A stretch of DNA of 64,000 nucleotides from Flavobacterium soyae (GTDB taxonomy: Bacteria > Bacteroidota > Bacteroidia > Flavobacteriales > Flavobacteriaceae), in the NCBI RefSeq assembly GCF_021245985.1, contig NZ_JAJQXA010000021.1:1-64000 (forward strand), in the 5' to 3' direction. Made by a program: the position numbers and the translations under genes. The notes under the pieces are model-generated. The model was not told the DNA's origin, made no database searches, and saw nothing but the letters and a program-made list of their open reading frames with translations. Position 1 is the first letter of the stretch. Every line of letters starts with the position of its first letter. Shown here in pieces: positions 1 through 7,353 of the stretch.

Positions 1-243
1 ATTTCTTTGCGAGAATATGTTTCTTGAACTATTTAGGCGCCAATGGACTCTCATTCCTTTTCACTTAATTATTGCAAATTTAAACATAACGATCACTCAT
101 CGTAAATTAACTTGACAAACATAGGAGCACGCTAAGAAAACGCAAAGTTCGCAAAGTTTAATCAATACAAAGCTTTGCGAACTTTGCGTTAAAAAACATT
201 CAGCTTAAAAAACAAAACTTGAAACAAAATAAACCTGAAACAA
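1..243. other. Left-edge intergenic region
   Basis: No gene can be supported here. A minus-strand frame opens at an ATG at 52-54 and runs off the left edge after 18 codons, which is too short to call. A TAnnTTTG-type box on the minus strand (75-82) could serve a gene to the left. The rest holds an inverted repeat (139-190) and the direct words TTGAAACAAAA and CTGAAACAAAA (211-247). Confidence 0.4.
139..190. repeat. Inverted repeat, TTTGCGAACTTTGCG word family
   Basis: An 18-bp perfect inverted repeat (139-156 and 173-190) is separated by a 16-nt loop. Each arm contains the word CAAAG/TTTGCGAA twice. The same word recurs at 41160-41185. It lies downstream of the gene at 268-1728. Confidence 0.85.
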
Positions 244-269
244 AAAAAATCCCAAATAAGGGATTTTTT
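244..269 (-). terminator. Hairpin terminator of the 268-1728 gene
   Basis: A 10-bp stem (AAAAAATCCC / GGGATTTTTT) with loop aaataa ends in a T-run when read on the minus strand. It overlaps the stop codon of the gene it terminates. Confidence 0.75.
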
Positions 270-1728
270 AAGTATTTTGCTCCAGTTCTTTTTGCGGATG
301 ATATCCAAAAAGATGATGCTCTTTTATAATTTCTGCAATACCCGGCGGAAGCATTGGTTCCCAGCCTTTTTTGCCTTGGTTGATCATTTTTAAAACTTCG
401 CGGGAGAAAACTTCCAGATTATGCGGATCGTAATCTGTAATATCAATCACTTTTCCATTAAATTTAAAGAATTTGTACAATTCTTTCATTCTAGGATGAA
501 CTTTTAAGTTACTTGAATTCATCAATACGCCATCTTCGTCCAGCATTGGATAAAGGAAAACTTTCATATCCCGATAGAATAATTTTCCAAATGCTTCCAG
601 AATACCGCCGCTTAAATGACGGTAATATTTCTCATCAAAAATATCTACAAGGTTGTTTACACCCATTGCTAATCCCATACGGGCTTTAGTATAATTGGCA
701 AAATATTCAACTACTTTGTAATATTCCTGGAAGTTTGAAATCATAACCGTCTGACCAAGCGAACAAAGTAATTCGGCCCTGTCCATAAAGTCGCGCTCAT
801 CGATTTCTCCGTCAGAACGTAAATTCGAAAGCGTAATTTCAAAAACTACTAACGTATTATCTTTTTCAACTTTATTTTCTTCAAGGAACATTTTCAACGA
901 TTTCTCATACATGTCCATATTTACTTTCGTAACCGGACGAAAACTTCCTCTTAAAGCCAAAAGGTTCTTTTTGTATAAAATAGCAGCCGGAAGAATATTT
1001 TTTCCTTCAGGATTAAACATTACGGCATCTGTCATTCCGTTTTTAACCAGCTGTAAACTCATCAAGCGATTGTCTACATCAGCAAAACGCGGGCCTGAAA
1101 AGTTAATCGTATCAATCTCTAACTGATCTTTGTCTAAATGGTCGTATAAATAACGCAGTAAACGTTTCGGGTCATTATATTTATAGAAAGCACCGTAAAT
1201 TAAATTTACACCTAAAATTCCAAGTGTTTCTTGTTGTAGTCTGGCATCGGTTTCTTTAAAACGAATGTGAAGTATAATTTCGTTGTAAGCTTCGTCTGGT
1301 TCAATCTGATATCTAATTCCAACCCAGCCGTGTCCTTTAAATTGTTTCGCAAAATCTATGGTTGCTACCGTATTAGCGTAGCTGAAGAAAAGTTTATTTG
1401 GGTGTTTTTCTCTGCTCAAACGTTCTTCGATCAATTCCCCTTCAAATGTGAGCATTTTTTTTAGTCGGTTTTCAGTAACATATCTTCCGTCACTTTCAAC
1501 TCCGTAAACAGCATCACTAAAATCTTTGTCATAAGCTGACATCGCTTTTGCAATAGTTCCTGAAGAACCTCCAGACCTGAAAAAATGTCTAACTGTCTCT
1601 TGTCCAGCACCAATTTCAGCAAATGTTCCGTAAATATTCTCGTTTAAATTAATGCGTAAAGCTTTGTCTTTTATAGAAGGAATCTGTTCGATGACCTTGT
1701 CACCTTTGAGTTTTATTTCTGTACCCAT
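268..1728 (-). CDS. Conserved protein of unknown function (486 aa)
   Basis: I do not recognise a characterised family. The protein is 486 residues, soluble in appearance, with no signal peptide or membrane segment and a mixed alpha/beta composition rich in charged residues. Long unbroken coding sequence, neighbour-like codon use, a terminator at its 3' end and a TAnnTTTG box 23 nt upstream of the start all argue for a real, expressed gene. It is transcribed away from the metallo-hydrolase at 1819, with 90 bp between the starts. I see no nucleotide-binding or metal-binding motif that would justify an enzymatic name. Confidence 0.85.
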   Translation of the reverse strand: MGTEIKLKGDKVIEQIPSIKDKALRINLNENIYGTFAEIGAGQETVRHFFRSGGSSGTIAKAMSAYDKDFSDAVYGVESDGRYVTENRLKKMLTFEGELIEERLSREKHPNKLFFSYANTVATIDFAKQFKGHGWVGIRYQIEPDEAYNEIILHIRFKETDARLQQETLGILGVNLIYGAFYKYNDPKRLLRYLYDHLDKDQLEIDTINFSGPRFADVDNRLMSLQLVKNGMTDAVMFNPEGKNILPAAILYKKNLLALRGSFRPVTKVNMDMYEKSLKMFLEENKVEKDNTLVVFEITLSNLRSDGEIDERDFMDRAELLCSLGQTVMISNFQEYYKVVEYFANYTKARMGLAMGVNNLVDIFDEKYYRHLSGGILEAFGKLFYRDMKVFLYPMLDEDGVLMNSSNLKVHPRMKELYKFFKFNGKVIDITDYDPHNLEVFSREVLKMINQGKKGWEPMLPPGIAEIIKEHHLFGYHPQKELEQNT

Positions 1729-1750
1729 TTTATTTTAAATAGATTTGTTA

Positions 1751-1758
1751 CAAAGTTA
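1751..1758 (-). promoter_or_regulatory. -7 promoter box (TAACTTTG)
   Basis: This is a match to the Bacteroidota -7 consensus TAnnTTTG on the minus strand, 23 nt upstream of the ATG at 1728. No TTG -33 element is seen at the expected distance, so the call rests on one box and its position. Confidence 0.4.
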
Positions 1759-1792
1759 GTAAATTAGGGTTCTAATGAAAGAGAAATAATCC

Positions 1793-1800
1793 TATTTTTG
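1793..1800 (+). promoter_or_regulatory. -7 promoter box (TATTTTTG)
   Basis: This match to TAnnTTTG on the plus strand lies 18 nt before the TTG start of the metallo-hydrolase, which would give a leader of about 13 nt. Together with the box at 1751-1758 it makes a compact divergent promoter region. No clear -33 TTG is visible. Confidence 0.45.
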
Positions 1801-1818
1801 TAAAAAAATTAAGTTCAA

Positions 1819-2583
1819 TTGAAGGTCTATTTTTTAGGTACTGGTACTTCTCAAGGCATTCCGATTATCGGAGTTGATCATCCTGTTTGCAAAAGCACTG
1901 ACGCTAAGGACAAAAGGCTTCGTGTATCCATCTGGATTACATGGGATGAGCATTCATTTGTAATCGATTGCGGTCCCGATTTCAGACAGCAGATGCTTTC
2001 CTGCGGATGCCGTAAACTTGATGCCATCTTATTCACGCACGAACATGCAGATCACACGGCAGGATTAGATGATATTCGTCCGTATAATTTCAGACAAGGT
2101 GAAATCCCAATTTACGGACATGAACGTGTACTCGATAATTTAAGACGCCGTTTTGATTATGTTTTTGAAACAGTAAATAAATATCCGGGTGCCCCAAGTG
2201 TAAAAACCATTGAAGTCAAAAACAATGAATCTTTTGCTGCTGGTGATAAAATAGCAATTCCAATAAACGTTATGCATGGTGATTTGCAGGTTTTTGGATA
2301 TAGAATCGATGATTTTGCCTATCTAACCGATGTAAAAACAATCGAACAAACGGAGATCGATAAACTTAAAGACTTAAAAGTTTTGGTTGTAAATGCTTTG
2401 CGCGTTGAACCTCATGATACACATTTTAACCTGCAGGAAGCGCTTGATTTTATCAATCTTGTAAAACCTGAAAAAGCTTATTTAACGCACATCAGCCATG
2501 TTTTAGGTTTTCACGAAGAAGTGCAGAAACAACTTCCTGAAAACGTTTTTCTGGCTTACGATAATTTAGAAATTACAATTTAA
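1819..2583 (+). CDS. MBL-fold metallo-hydrolase (PhnP-like)
   Basis: A 254-residue metallo-beta-lactamase-fold hydrolase. The metal motif HxHxDH is at residues 74-79 (THEHADHTAGLDD), preceded by the family opening LGTGTSQGIP at residues 6-15. Further likely ligands are the Asp in LTDVKT and the late His in LTHISHVLGFH. The overall layout resembles the PhnP (phosphoribosyl cyclic phosphate phosphodiesterase) branch of the superfamily, but the substrate cannot be read from sequence. The start is a TTG: the next in-frame ATG would remove the LGTGTS strand. It is followed after 12 bp by the small membrane-anchored protein at 2596, probably in the same transcript. Confidence 0.88.
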   Translation: MKVYFLGTGTSQGIPIIGVDHPVCKSTDAKDKRLRVSIWITWDEHSFVIDCGPDFRQQMLSCGCRKLDAILFTHEHADHTAGLDDIRPYNFRQGEIPIYGHERVLDNLRRRFDYVFETVNKYPGAPSVKTIEVKNNESFAAGDKIAIPINVMHGDLQVFGYRIDDFAYLTDVKTIEQTEIDKLKDLKVLVVNALRVEPHDTHFNLQEALDFINLVKPEKAYLTHISHVLGFHEEVQKQLPENVFLAYDNLEITI

Positions 2584-2595
2584 TTATACCACAAA

Positions 2596-3099
2596 ATGAA
2601 AAAATCCTTAATGCTTTACCTTTTTATCCTTGCGATATTAATGAATGTTTTTACTTATATGTTTTACAGCCGTGAAGTGAAATTTGGTGAAGAAAGATAT
2701 GAGAAAACAACTAAAAAGCTAAGAGACAGTATTAATTTAGTATCGGCTAAATTAGCCGATGCAGATTATTTTTCTTTAGAACACAATGAAAATGCGCAAA
2801 ACTATTTTGATAACAGTGCTTCTGGAGGAAAAGTAATTTTATTTGAAAAACTAATTCCGGTTGTAACAGAAAAATTATTAGATTTCAATTCAAATCCAAA
2901 AGGAAACCCATACACAGGGCAAGATCAGATAGGACCAAATAAATTTATCATCAATAAAGTAAAAATTTTAAACCACCGCTGGATCATTGCAGATTATAGT
3001 AATGGTGAATTATGGGGAGAAGTCTTGTTAAAATACTTTGTTGATAACAATGATAATATTACCTTTGAAGTAAATCAAACTTGGTTATATCAAAAATAG
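2596..3099 (+). CDS. Small membrane-anchored protein, unknown
   Basis: A 167-residue protein with one N-terminal hydrophobic segment (about residues 5-25) followed by a charged, periplasm-facing domain that starts with a short helical stretch (residues 30-55). I do not recognise the family. It starts 12 bp after the metallo-hydrolase and its stop codon lies inside a hairpin terminator, so the two genes look like one unit. Function is unknown. Confidence 0.8.
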   Translation: MKKSLMLYLFILAILMNVFTYMFYSREVKFGEERYEKTTKKLRDSINLVSAKLADADYFSLEHNENAQNYFDNSASGGKVILFEKLIPVVTEKLLDFNSNPKGNPYTGQDQIGPNKFIINKVKILNHRWIIADYSNGELWGEVLLKYFVDNNDNITFEVNQTWLYQK

Positions 3100-3120
3100 G
3101 ATTTTATAATCCTATTTTTT
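3092..3120 (+). terminator. Hairpin terminator
   Basis: A 10-bp stem AAAAATAGGA / TCCTATTTTT with an 8-nt loop is followed by a T-run. It overlaps the stop codon of the 2596-3099 gene and separates it from the lipoprotein gene at 3138. Confidence 0.75.
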
Positions 3121-3137
3121 TTGACTAATAATTAAAA

Positions 3138-3572
3138 ATGAGGATTATGAAAAAAATGTTTTTGTTTATGATTATTGCAGCTGTGACATTTTCTTGCGCA
3201 AAAAAAGTTTCACAGGAAAGTACGGCCGTTAAAGAACCGCAGGAAAAGAAATTAGTTGGAGGAGATTCTGACGCACACGGATGCAAAGGTTCTGCAGGTT
3301 ATACCTGGTCAACTCTAAAAAAAGAATGTATCCGAATTTTTGAAGGAACAAAACTATCGCATACAGAAGAAACAGGTAAAACTTATACAACCGCTGCCTA
3401 CGTAATTTTTGATGGAAATAAAGCCGAACTTTTTCTGGATACCCAAAAAGAATCTATTATTTTAGAAAGAAAATCAGAAGGAGATTCGTGGAATAAAGAT
3501 GACTATCAATTAATTCCCTGGAAAGGCTATGTCCTGAAAAAAGCCGGGAAGATTATTTATACAGGAGAGTAG
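3138..3572 (+). CDS. Small lipoprotein, unknown
   Basis: A 144-residue predicted lipoprotein. An N-terminal hydrophobic stretch ends in a lipobox (TFSCAK), with Cys at about residue 20 as the lipidation site. The mature part contains HGCKGSAGYTWS near residues 54-65, with two cysteines (one here, one in KKECIRIF) that could form a disulfide. A second in-frame ATG at 3147 (MKKMFLF) is an equally good start. I do not recognise a function. It lies just before the repeat that separates it from the acyltransferase on the other strand. Confidence 0.78.
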   Translation: MRIMKKMFLFMIIAAVTFSCAKKVSQESTAVKEPQEKKLVGGDSDAHGCKGSAGYTWSTLKKECIRIFEGTKLSHTEETGKTYTTAAYVIFDGNKAELFLDTQKESIILERKSEGDSWNKDDYQLIPWKGYVLKKAGKIIYTGE

Positions 3573-3575
3573 TTT

Positions 3576-3663
3576 AGTGTTCAGTGTTCAGTTTTTTAGT
3601 ATTCAGTTGCAGTTTACAGTTATAGTTCGAAACTGAATACTAAAAAACTGAACACTGAATACT
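3576..3663. repeat. Inverted repeat, GTTCAGTGTTCAG word family
   Basis: Arms of 32 nt (3576-3607 and 3632-3663) match at 31 positions around a 24-nt loop. Each arm is made of the iterated word AGTnTTCAGT. It lies between convergent genes, so the transcript of either could end in this hairpin. The same words recur in one-armed form at 5413-5446. Confidence 0.88.
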
Positions 3664-3671
3664 AAAATAAA

Positions 3672-4745
3672 TTAGTTCTTTTTTTTAATCTCGTTCATTC
3701 TTAAATTTATAAAGGCTAAAATCTGTCTGCCAAATAACATAGATGGTTTTTCTATCAAGATAAATGAAATATAAGCAATCAGGATTGATGCAATAGAAGC
3801 TATTAGGAAATGGAATCCAGCATATATTTTTCCGAAAATAAAATAAACTATTTGCTGAATTAAAAAGCCCCAAAGGTATATTCCGTACGAAATATCATGC
3901 TTAGGCTTAAAATTTAAAATAAATTTTCTGGAAGAAATAAAGATGATTAAGTTACAAAAAGCAATTATTAGAAATAGTTCTTCTGCAGGATTATTTTTAA
4001 ATAGAAAGTATACAAGAAAAGACAGTATAACTATTGGTAAATTCATTACAAATTTGTTCTGATTTATTGCTAAAAAAGTACCATAAGCAAAAGAAAAAGG
4101 GAGATAATAAATTTCAGGATTGGTGCTTAGTCTGCTCAGAATAATATGAGTTGGTAAAAAACTTTCAATAAAAATTGCTATAAAAATAATATTGAAAATA
4201 ATTGTTCTTTTGTTTTTAAAAAGCAAAAAAGCACACATTAAAAAAAAGTAACACCTTACTTCATAACGCAAACTCCACAAAGAGCCATTAACAATATCCT
4301 TATATAAATTATCACTAAAAACTCCTGTTAGTGTATATTTGGTTTGAAAAAGCAGGTTTCTTATTATATATTTAAAATTGTTTATGTCTGAAAAATATTT
4401 TGAAATGCTGACATTAGTAAAAACTGGTCCAATTATAAAGACAGTAATTAGTAAAAGAAACAGTAAAGCAGGCAAAATCCGAAACACTCTGGATATTGTA
4501 AAATATACAAAATTGTCATTTTTTAGGTAACTATTTGTGACAACTAATCCGCTTATAAAAAAGAAAAGTTTTACAGCAAGTGCACCAGAATAAGTTACAG
4601 GCAAAAAGAAACTTAAAGGATCTGTCCAATAAGGGGTTTCTCCATTTAATGGAATTGTATGTCCTACTATAACAATACAAGCTAATAAGATTCTAATTAA
4701 ATCTAAATTGTTGTTTTCTTTGTTTAAAAACCAAGTTATTTTCAT
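3672..4745 (-). CDS. Acyltransferase 3 family membrane protein (OafA-like)
   Basis: A 357-residue polytopic inner-membrane protein with about ten hydrophobic segments. It shows the family pattern near the N-terminus: Arg18 in NLDLIRIL, the catalytic-type His29 in VIVGHT, FFFISG at about residue 62, and SLWSLRYEVRCYFF in the middle, equivalent to the family WSL.xE.xFY. Members move acetyl or other acyl groups onto sugars of O-antigen, exopolysaccharide or other carbohydrates at the membrane. Base composition is visibly more AT-rich than the neighbours. It lies upstream-to-downstream next to an esterase (4764-5408), and the two genes are bracketed by one repeat-word family. Confidence 0.85.
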   Translation of the reverse strand: MKITWFLNKENNNLDLIRILLACIVIVGHTIPLNGETPYWTDPLSFFLPVTYSGALAVKLFFFISGLVVTNSYLKNDNFVYFTISRVFRILPALLFLLLITVFIIGPVFTNVSISKYFSDINNFKYIIRNLLFQTKYTLTGVFSDNLYKDIVNGSLWSLRYEVRCYFFLMCAFLLFKNKRTIIFNIIFIAIFIESFLPTHIILSRLSTNPEIYYLPFSFAYGTFLAINQNKFVMNLPIVILSFLVYFLFKNNPAEELFLIIAFCNLIIFISSRKFILNFKPKHDISYGIYLWGFLIQQIVYFIFGKIYAGFHFLIASIASILIAYISFILIEKPSMLFGRQILAFINLRMNEIKKKN

Positions 4746-4763
4746 GGACTAAAATCCTTAAAA

Positions 4764-5408
4764 TTAAAGAGCCAGCCAATTCCTGAAATCAAAGAAATTC
4801 TGTGGTGCAACGCCGTGACCAACAGGATATTCTTTGTAAGTAACCGGAATATTTAATTTTTCTAAAATTGCCGGAGTTTTTCTAGCCCATTCAATTGGAA
4901 TAACCTGATCTACAGTTCCATGTGAAGCGAATATTTTTAAGTTTTTAAAGTCATTTTTCTCGAAACCATCTTTGATTATTTCTTCATTAAAATAACCGCT
5001 CATCGCCACAACTCTCTGAATTTTTTCAGGATAGGAAAGTGCTGTTGAATAGCTTAAAATGGAACCTTGGCTAAACCCAATCAAAGTTACATTGTTAGCA
5101 TCAATAGGATAATTTGCTATCAATTCATCAATAAAAGCAGCGATTGTATCTCTTGAAGTTTTAGCCTGCTCGTTGTCTGAAAATTTATTCTGATCAGCAT
5201 CAAAATTGATTGCGTACCAAGCATAAGCACCATATTGTAAATCATAAGGCGCTCTGGCCGAAATGATATAATAATTATCCGGAAGTTCAGAAGCAAACGA
5301 AAACAAATCGGCTTCGTTACTGCCATATCCATGTAATAAAAGCAATAACGGATTTTTATCTAAAATTACTTTTGGCTCTTGTATTTTATATTCTAAAGAT
5401 AGATTCAT
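4764..5408 (-). CDS. Alpha/beta hydrolase, carboxylesterase/phospholipase type
   Basis: A 214-residue cytoplasmic alpha/beta hydrolase of the carboxylesterase/lysophospholipase (YpfH/EstB-like) group. The oxyanion segment LLLLHGYGSNEADL is at residues 22-35, the nucleophile elbow GFSQGS gives Ser113, and the acid and base are probably Asp167 (HGTVDQVIP) and His198 (PVGHGV). I chose the ATG at 5408: an in-frame ATG at 5450 exists, but that extension is translated from an intergenic repeat and the family begins near the chosen start. It is on the same strand as the acyltransferase, 18 bp upstream. Confidence 0.85.
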   Translation of the reverse strand: MNLSLEYKIQEPKVILDKNPLLLLLHGYGSNEADLFSFASELPDNYYIISARAPYDLQYGAYAWYAINFDADQNKFSDNEQAKTSRDTIAAFIDELIANYPIDANNVTLIGFSQGSILSYSTALSYPEKIQRVVAMSGYFNEEIIKDGFEKNDFKNLKIFASHGTVDQVIPIEWARKTPAILEKLNIPVTYKEYPVGHGVAPQNFFDFRNWLAL

Positions 5409-5412
5409 TTTT

Positions 5413-5446
5413 TTAATGTTCAGTGTTCGGTTTTTAGTGTTCAGTT
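5413..5446. repeat. One-armed copy of the GTTCAGTGTTCAG words
   Basis: The words GTTCAGTGTTCGG and GTGTTCAGTTTC lie directly upstream of the esterase start. They match the arms of the inverted repeat at 3576-3663, on the other side of the acyltransferase/esterase pair. Confidence 0.7.
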
Positions 5447-5479
5447 TCAAACTTTGACTAAGCTTGTTTATGTTATTAT

Positions 5480-5592
5480 GAAAAATCTGTTTTTATCTGC
5501 GTTTTTGCTTGCAAATCTGCGTCATCCGTGTTCAAAATTTATACGCCGATAAAACAGATTCGCTAAAGCGAAAATGCTGATTTTAACGGATT
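5480..5592. repeat. Imperfect inverted repeat, ATCTGTTTTTATCTGCG family
   Basis: The left part carries AATCTGTTTTTATCTGCGTT and the right part carries the inverted words CGCCGATAAAACAGATTCGC and GCGAAAATGCTGATTTTAAC. The same words, in other combinations, occur at 25880-25945 and 26776-26885. The short palindrome CGCTAAAGCG is shared by the first and last of these sites. Confidence 0.75.
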
Positions 5593-5622
5593 TCTTTTTT
5601 GGAATTTAAACATTGAAATTTC

Positions 5623-5949
5623 CTAACCTATAGATTTAAACCATTTTTGAAACAGATTTCCAACTAAAGGAATTGGTCTCATCTGGCCTTGAATAGCGTT
5701 GAAAATTCCATAAGTCCAAAGAATTGAAATACAAATCCACATTGGGAAAGTGATTAAAAAACTATCAAAATTACTGATTATAGCTCCGAAAGAAATAAAA
5801 GTCAGCGATAAACCTAAAGCCTGACGAATATGAAAAGACGCAAAACTGTTTTTGTTTTCAGAATTCATAGACATTGCAATCAAAACACCAATAATTAGGA
5901 TATAACTTGTAATGGCGATTGATTTTCCTTCTTCGATTGTATTGTTCAT
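5623..5949 (-). CDS. Small membrane protein, DUF4870-like
   Basis: A 108-residue protein with three hydrophobic segments and the motif FASFHIRQALGLSLTF, which resembles the DUF4870/Tic20-like small membrane proteins (FH.RQ.L...). The role is unknown; such proteins are sometimes labelled import components without evidence. I chose the ATG at 5949, five bases after the stop of the dihydroorotase-like gene, rather than the ATG at 5967, which overlaps it. The two genes probably form one transcript. Confidence 0.75.
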   Translation of the reverse strand: MNNTIEEGKSIAITSYILIIGVLIAMSMNSENKNSFASFHIRQALGLSLTFISFGAIISNFDSFLITFPMWICISILWTYGIFNAIQGQMRPIPLVGNLFQKWFKSIG

Positions 5950-5953
5950 TATA

Positions 5954-7204
5954 TTATTTTGTAACAAGTTTATTTTGATTTAAAATTCCGTATACAGAAC
6001 CTTTAAGTTCAGTTCCTAAAAAAGCAGAATTTTTAGATTTTGAAAGAATGTTCTCTTTCGTAAAAGTTGATTTTCCTTCTGGAGTAAATAAAGTAAAGTT
6101 TGCTTTAGCACCTTCAACAATTGTATTGTTTTCAAGACCAAAAACAGTTCTTCCTGAAGTCAATTTTGTAATTACAGTTTCTAGAGGTAAAACCGTTAAT
6201 AATGCTCCAAAAGCACTTTCAAGACCTATAGTTCCGTTTTTAGCCGTATCAAATTCCATTTTCTTGAATTCAATATCAATCGGGTTATGGTCTGATGTAA
6301 TTGTGTCGATAGTTCCGTCGGCAATTCCGTTTAGTAAAGCCTGTCTGTCAACTTCTGTGCGTAATGGCGGCGTAACTTTAAAACGAGTGTCAAAACCGTC
6401 TAGTTTTTCATCAGTTAAAACCAAATGATGTACAGAAACACTTGTCGTTACGTTTAAACCTTTAGCTTTAGCTTCTCTAATTAACTGAACTGATTTTGCT
6501 GTAGAAATCGTCGGAATATGAAGTTTTCCACCCGTATATTCCAATAAAAATAAGTTTCTTGATATTTGCAGTTCTTCAGCTAAATTCGGGATTCCTTTTA
6601 AACCTAATCTTGTCGAAACGATTCCTTCATTGGCAACTCCGTTTCCTTTTAGATTTGGATCTTGCGAATAAGTGATAACCAAACCATCAAAATCCTGAAC
6701 ATATTGCAATGCAATTTTTAGCAGATTAGCATTATCAATACTTCTGTTATAATCTCCAAAAGCAATTGCTCCGGCTTTTTTCATATCATAAAGCTCTGCC
6801 ATGTCTTTTCCTTCGCTGGCTTTTGTTAAAGCACCAATTGGAAAAATTTCTGTAGCAAAACCATTTGCCTTATTTTTTACAAAATTTACCTGAGACTGAT
6901 TATCGATAATCGGGAAGGAGTTCGGCTGTAAAGCAATTGCTGTAAAACCGCTTTTTGCCGCAACATTTAATCCGTTTGCAATAGTTTCTCTGTCTTCATA
7001 ACCTGGCTCGCCCAGCGAAACACTGCTGTCAAACCAGCCTTGAGAAACATGAAGATTGTCGAATCTTACTACTTCTGCATCATCATTTGGAAGAGAAACT
7101 CCTATTTTTTCAATTAAACCATCTGCAATTAAAAGATCAACGGTCTGGTTATGAAACGGACTTTTTGAGTCGATAATTTTGGCGCTTTTGATGATTATTT
7201 TCAT
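5954..7204 (-). CDS. Dihydroorotase-like protein lacking zinc ligands
   Basis: A 416-residue amidohydrolase-superfamily protein that aligns over its whole length with class I dihydroorotase (pyrimidine synthesis). The family segment GxxDxHxHxREPG appears at residues 56-68 as GWFDSSVSLGEPG: both metal histidines are serine (61, 63) and the substrate arginine is glycine (65). The later His of the HCED segment is replaced (ITYSQDP, about residue 179) and the His of HVST is threonine (IPTIST, about 232). The Asp of SDH.P is kept (TSDHNPI). Catalysis in the usual way looks impossible. Non-catalytic dihydroorotase homologues that support aspartate transcarbamoylase assembly are known in other bacteria; a similar role is inference. 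A second, active enzyme would be expected elsewhere. Confidence 0.85.
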   Translation of the reverse strand: MKIIIKSAKIIDSKSPFHNQTVDLLIADGLIEKIGVSLPNDDAEVVRFDNLHVSQGWFDSSVSLGEPGYEDRETIANGLNVAAKSGFTAIALQPNSFPIIDNQSQVNFVKNKANGFATEIFPIGALTKASEGKDMAELYDMKKAGAIAFGDYNRSIDNANLLKIALQYVQDFDGLVITYSQDPNLKGNGVANEGIVSTRLGLKGIPNLAEELQISRNLFLLEYTGGKLHIPTISTAKSVQLIREAKAKGLNVTTSVSVHHLVLTDEKLDGFDTRFKVTPPLRTEVDRQALLNGIADGTIDTITSDHNPIDIEFKKMEFDTAKNGTIGLESAFGALLTVLPLETVITKLTSGRTVFGLENNTIVEGAKANFTLFTPEGKSTFTKENILSKSKNSAFLGTELKGSVYGILNQNKLVTK

Positions 7205-7240
7205 ATGTAGAGAAATTTATTTTTTATTTAAAGATTCCTG

Positions 7241-7332
7241 TATGTCATTTCGACGAAGGAGAAATCGCATCCAATTTTCCGCTCAGTGCGTTCTCAACAT
7301 GTGCGATTTCTCCCTGCGGTCGAAATGACATA
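7241..7332. repeat. Inverted repeat, GTCATTTCGACnnnGGAGAAATCGCA
   Basis: Arms at 7241-7269 and 7301-7332 match except for a 3-nt length difference (CGACGAAGGAG against CGACCGCAGGGAG). The loop contains GCTCAGTGCG. It separates two tandem minus-strand genes and its arms resemble the stress-like CTGAGCGAAGTCGAA repeats seen at 12260, 21531 and 58840, so I group it with them as a divergent member. Confidence 0.8.
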
Positions 7333-7353
7333 CGAAAACGAACAGTTAGAAAT

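Noticed and set aside
1..54. Partial minus-strand frame at the left edge
   Set aside because: Only 18 codons are visible and nothing in them is recognisable, so it is noted with the region instead of called as a gene.
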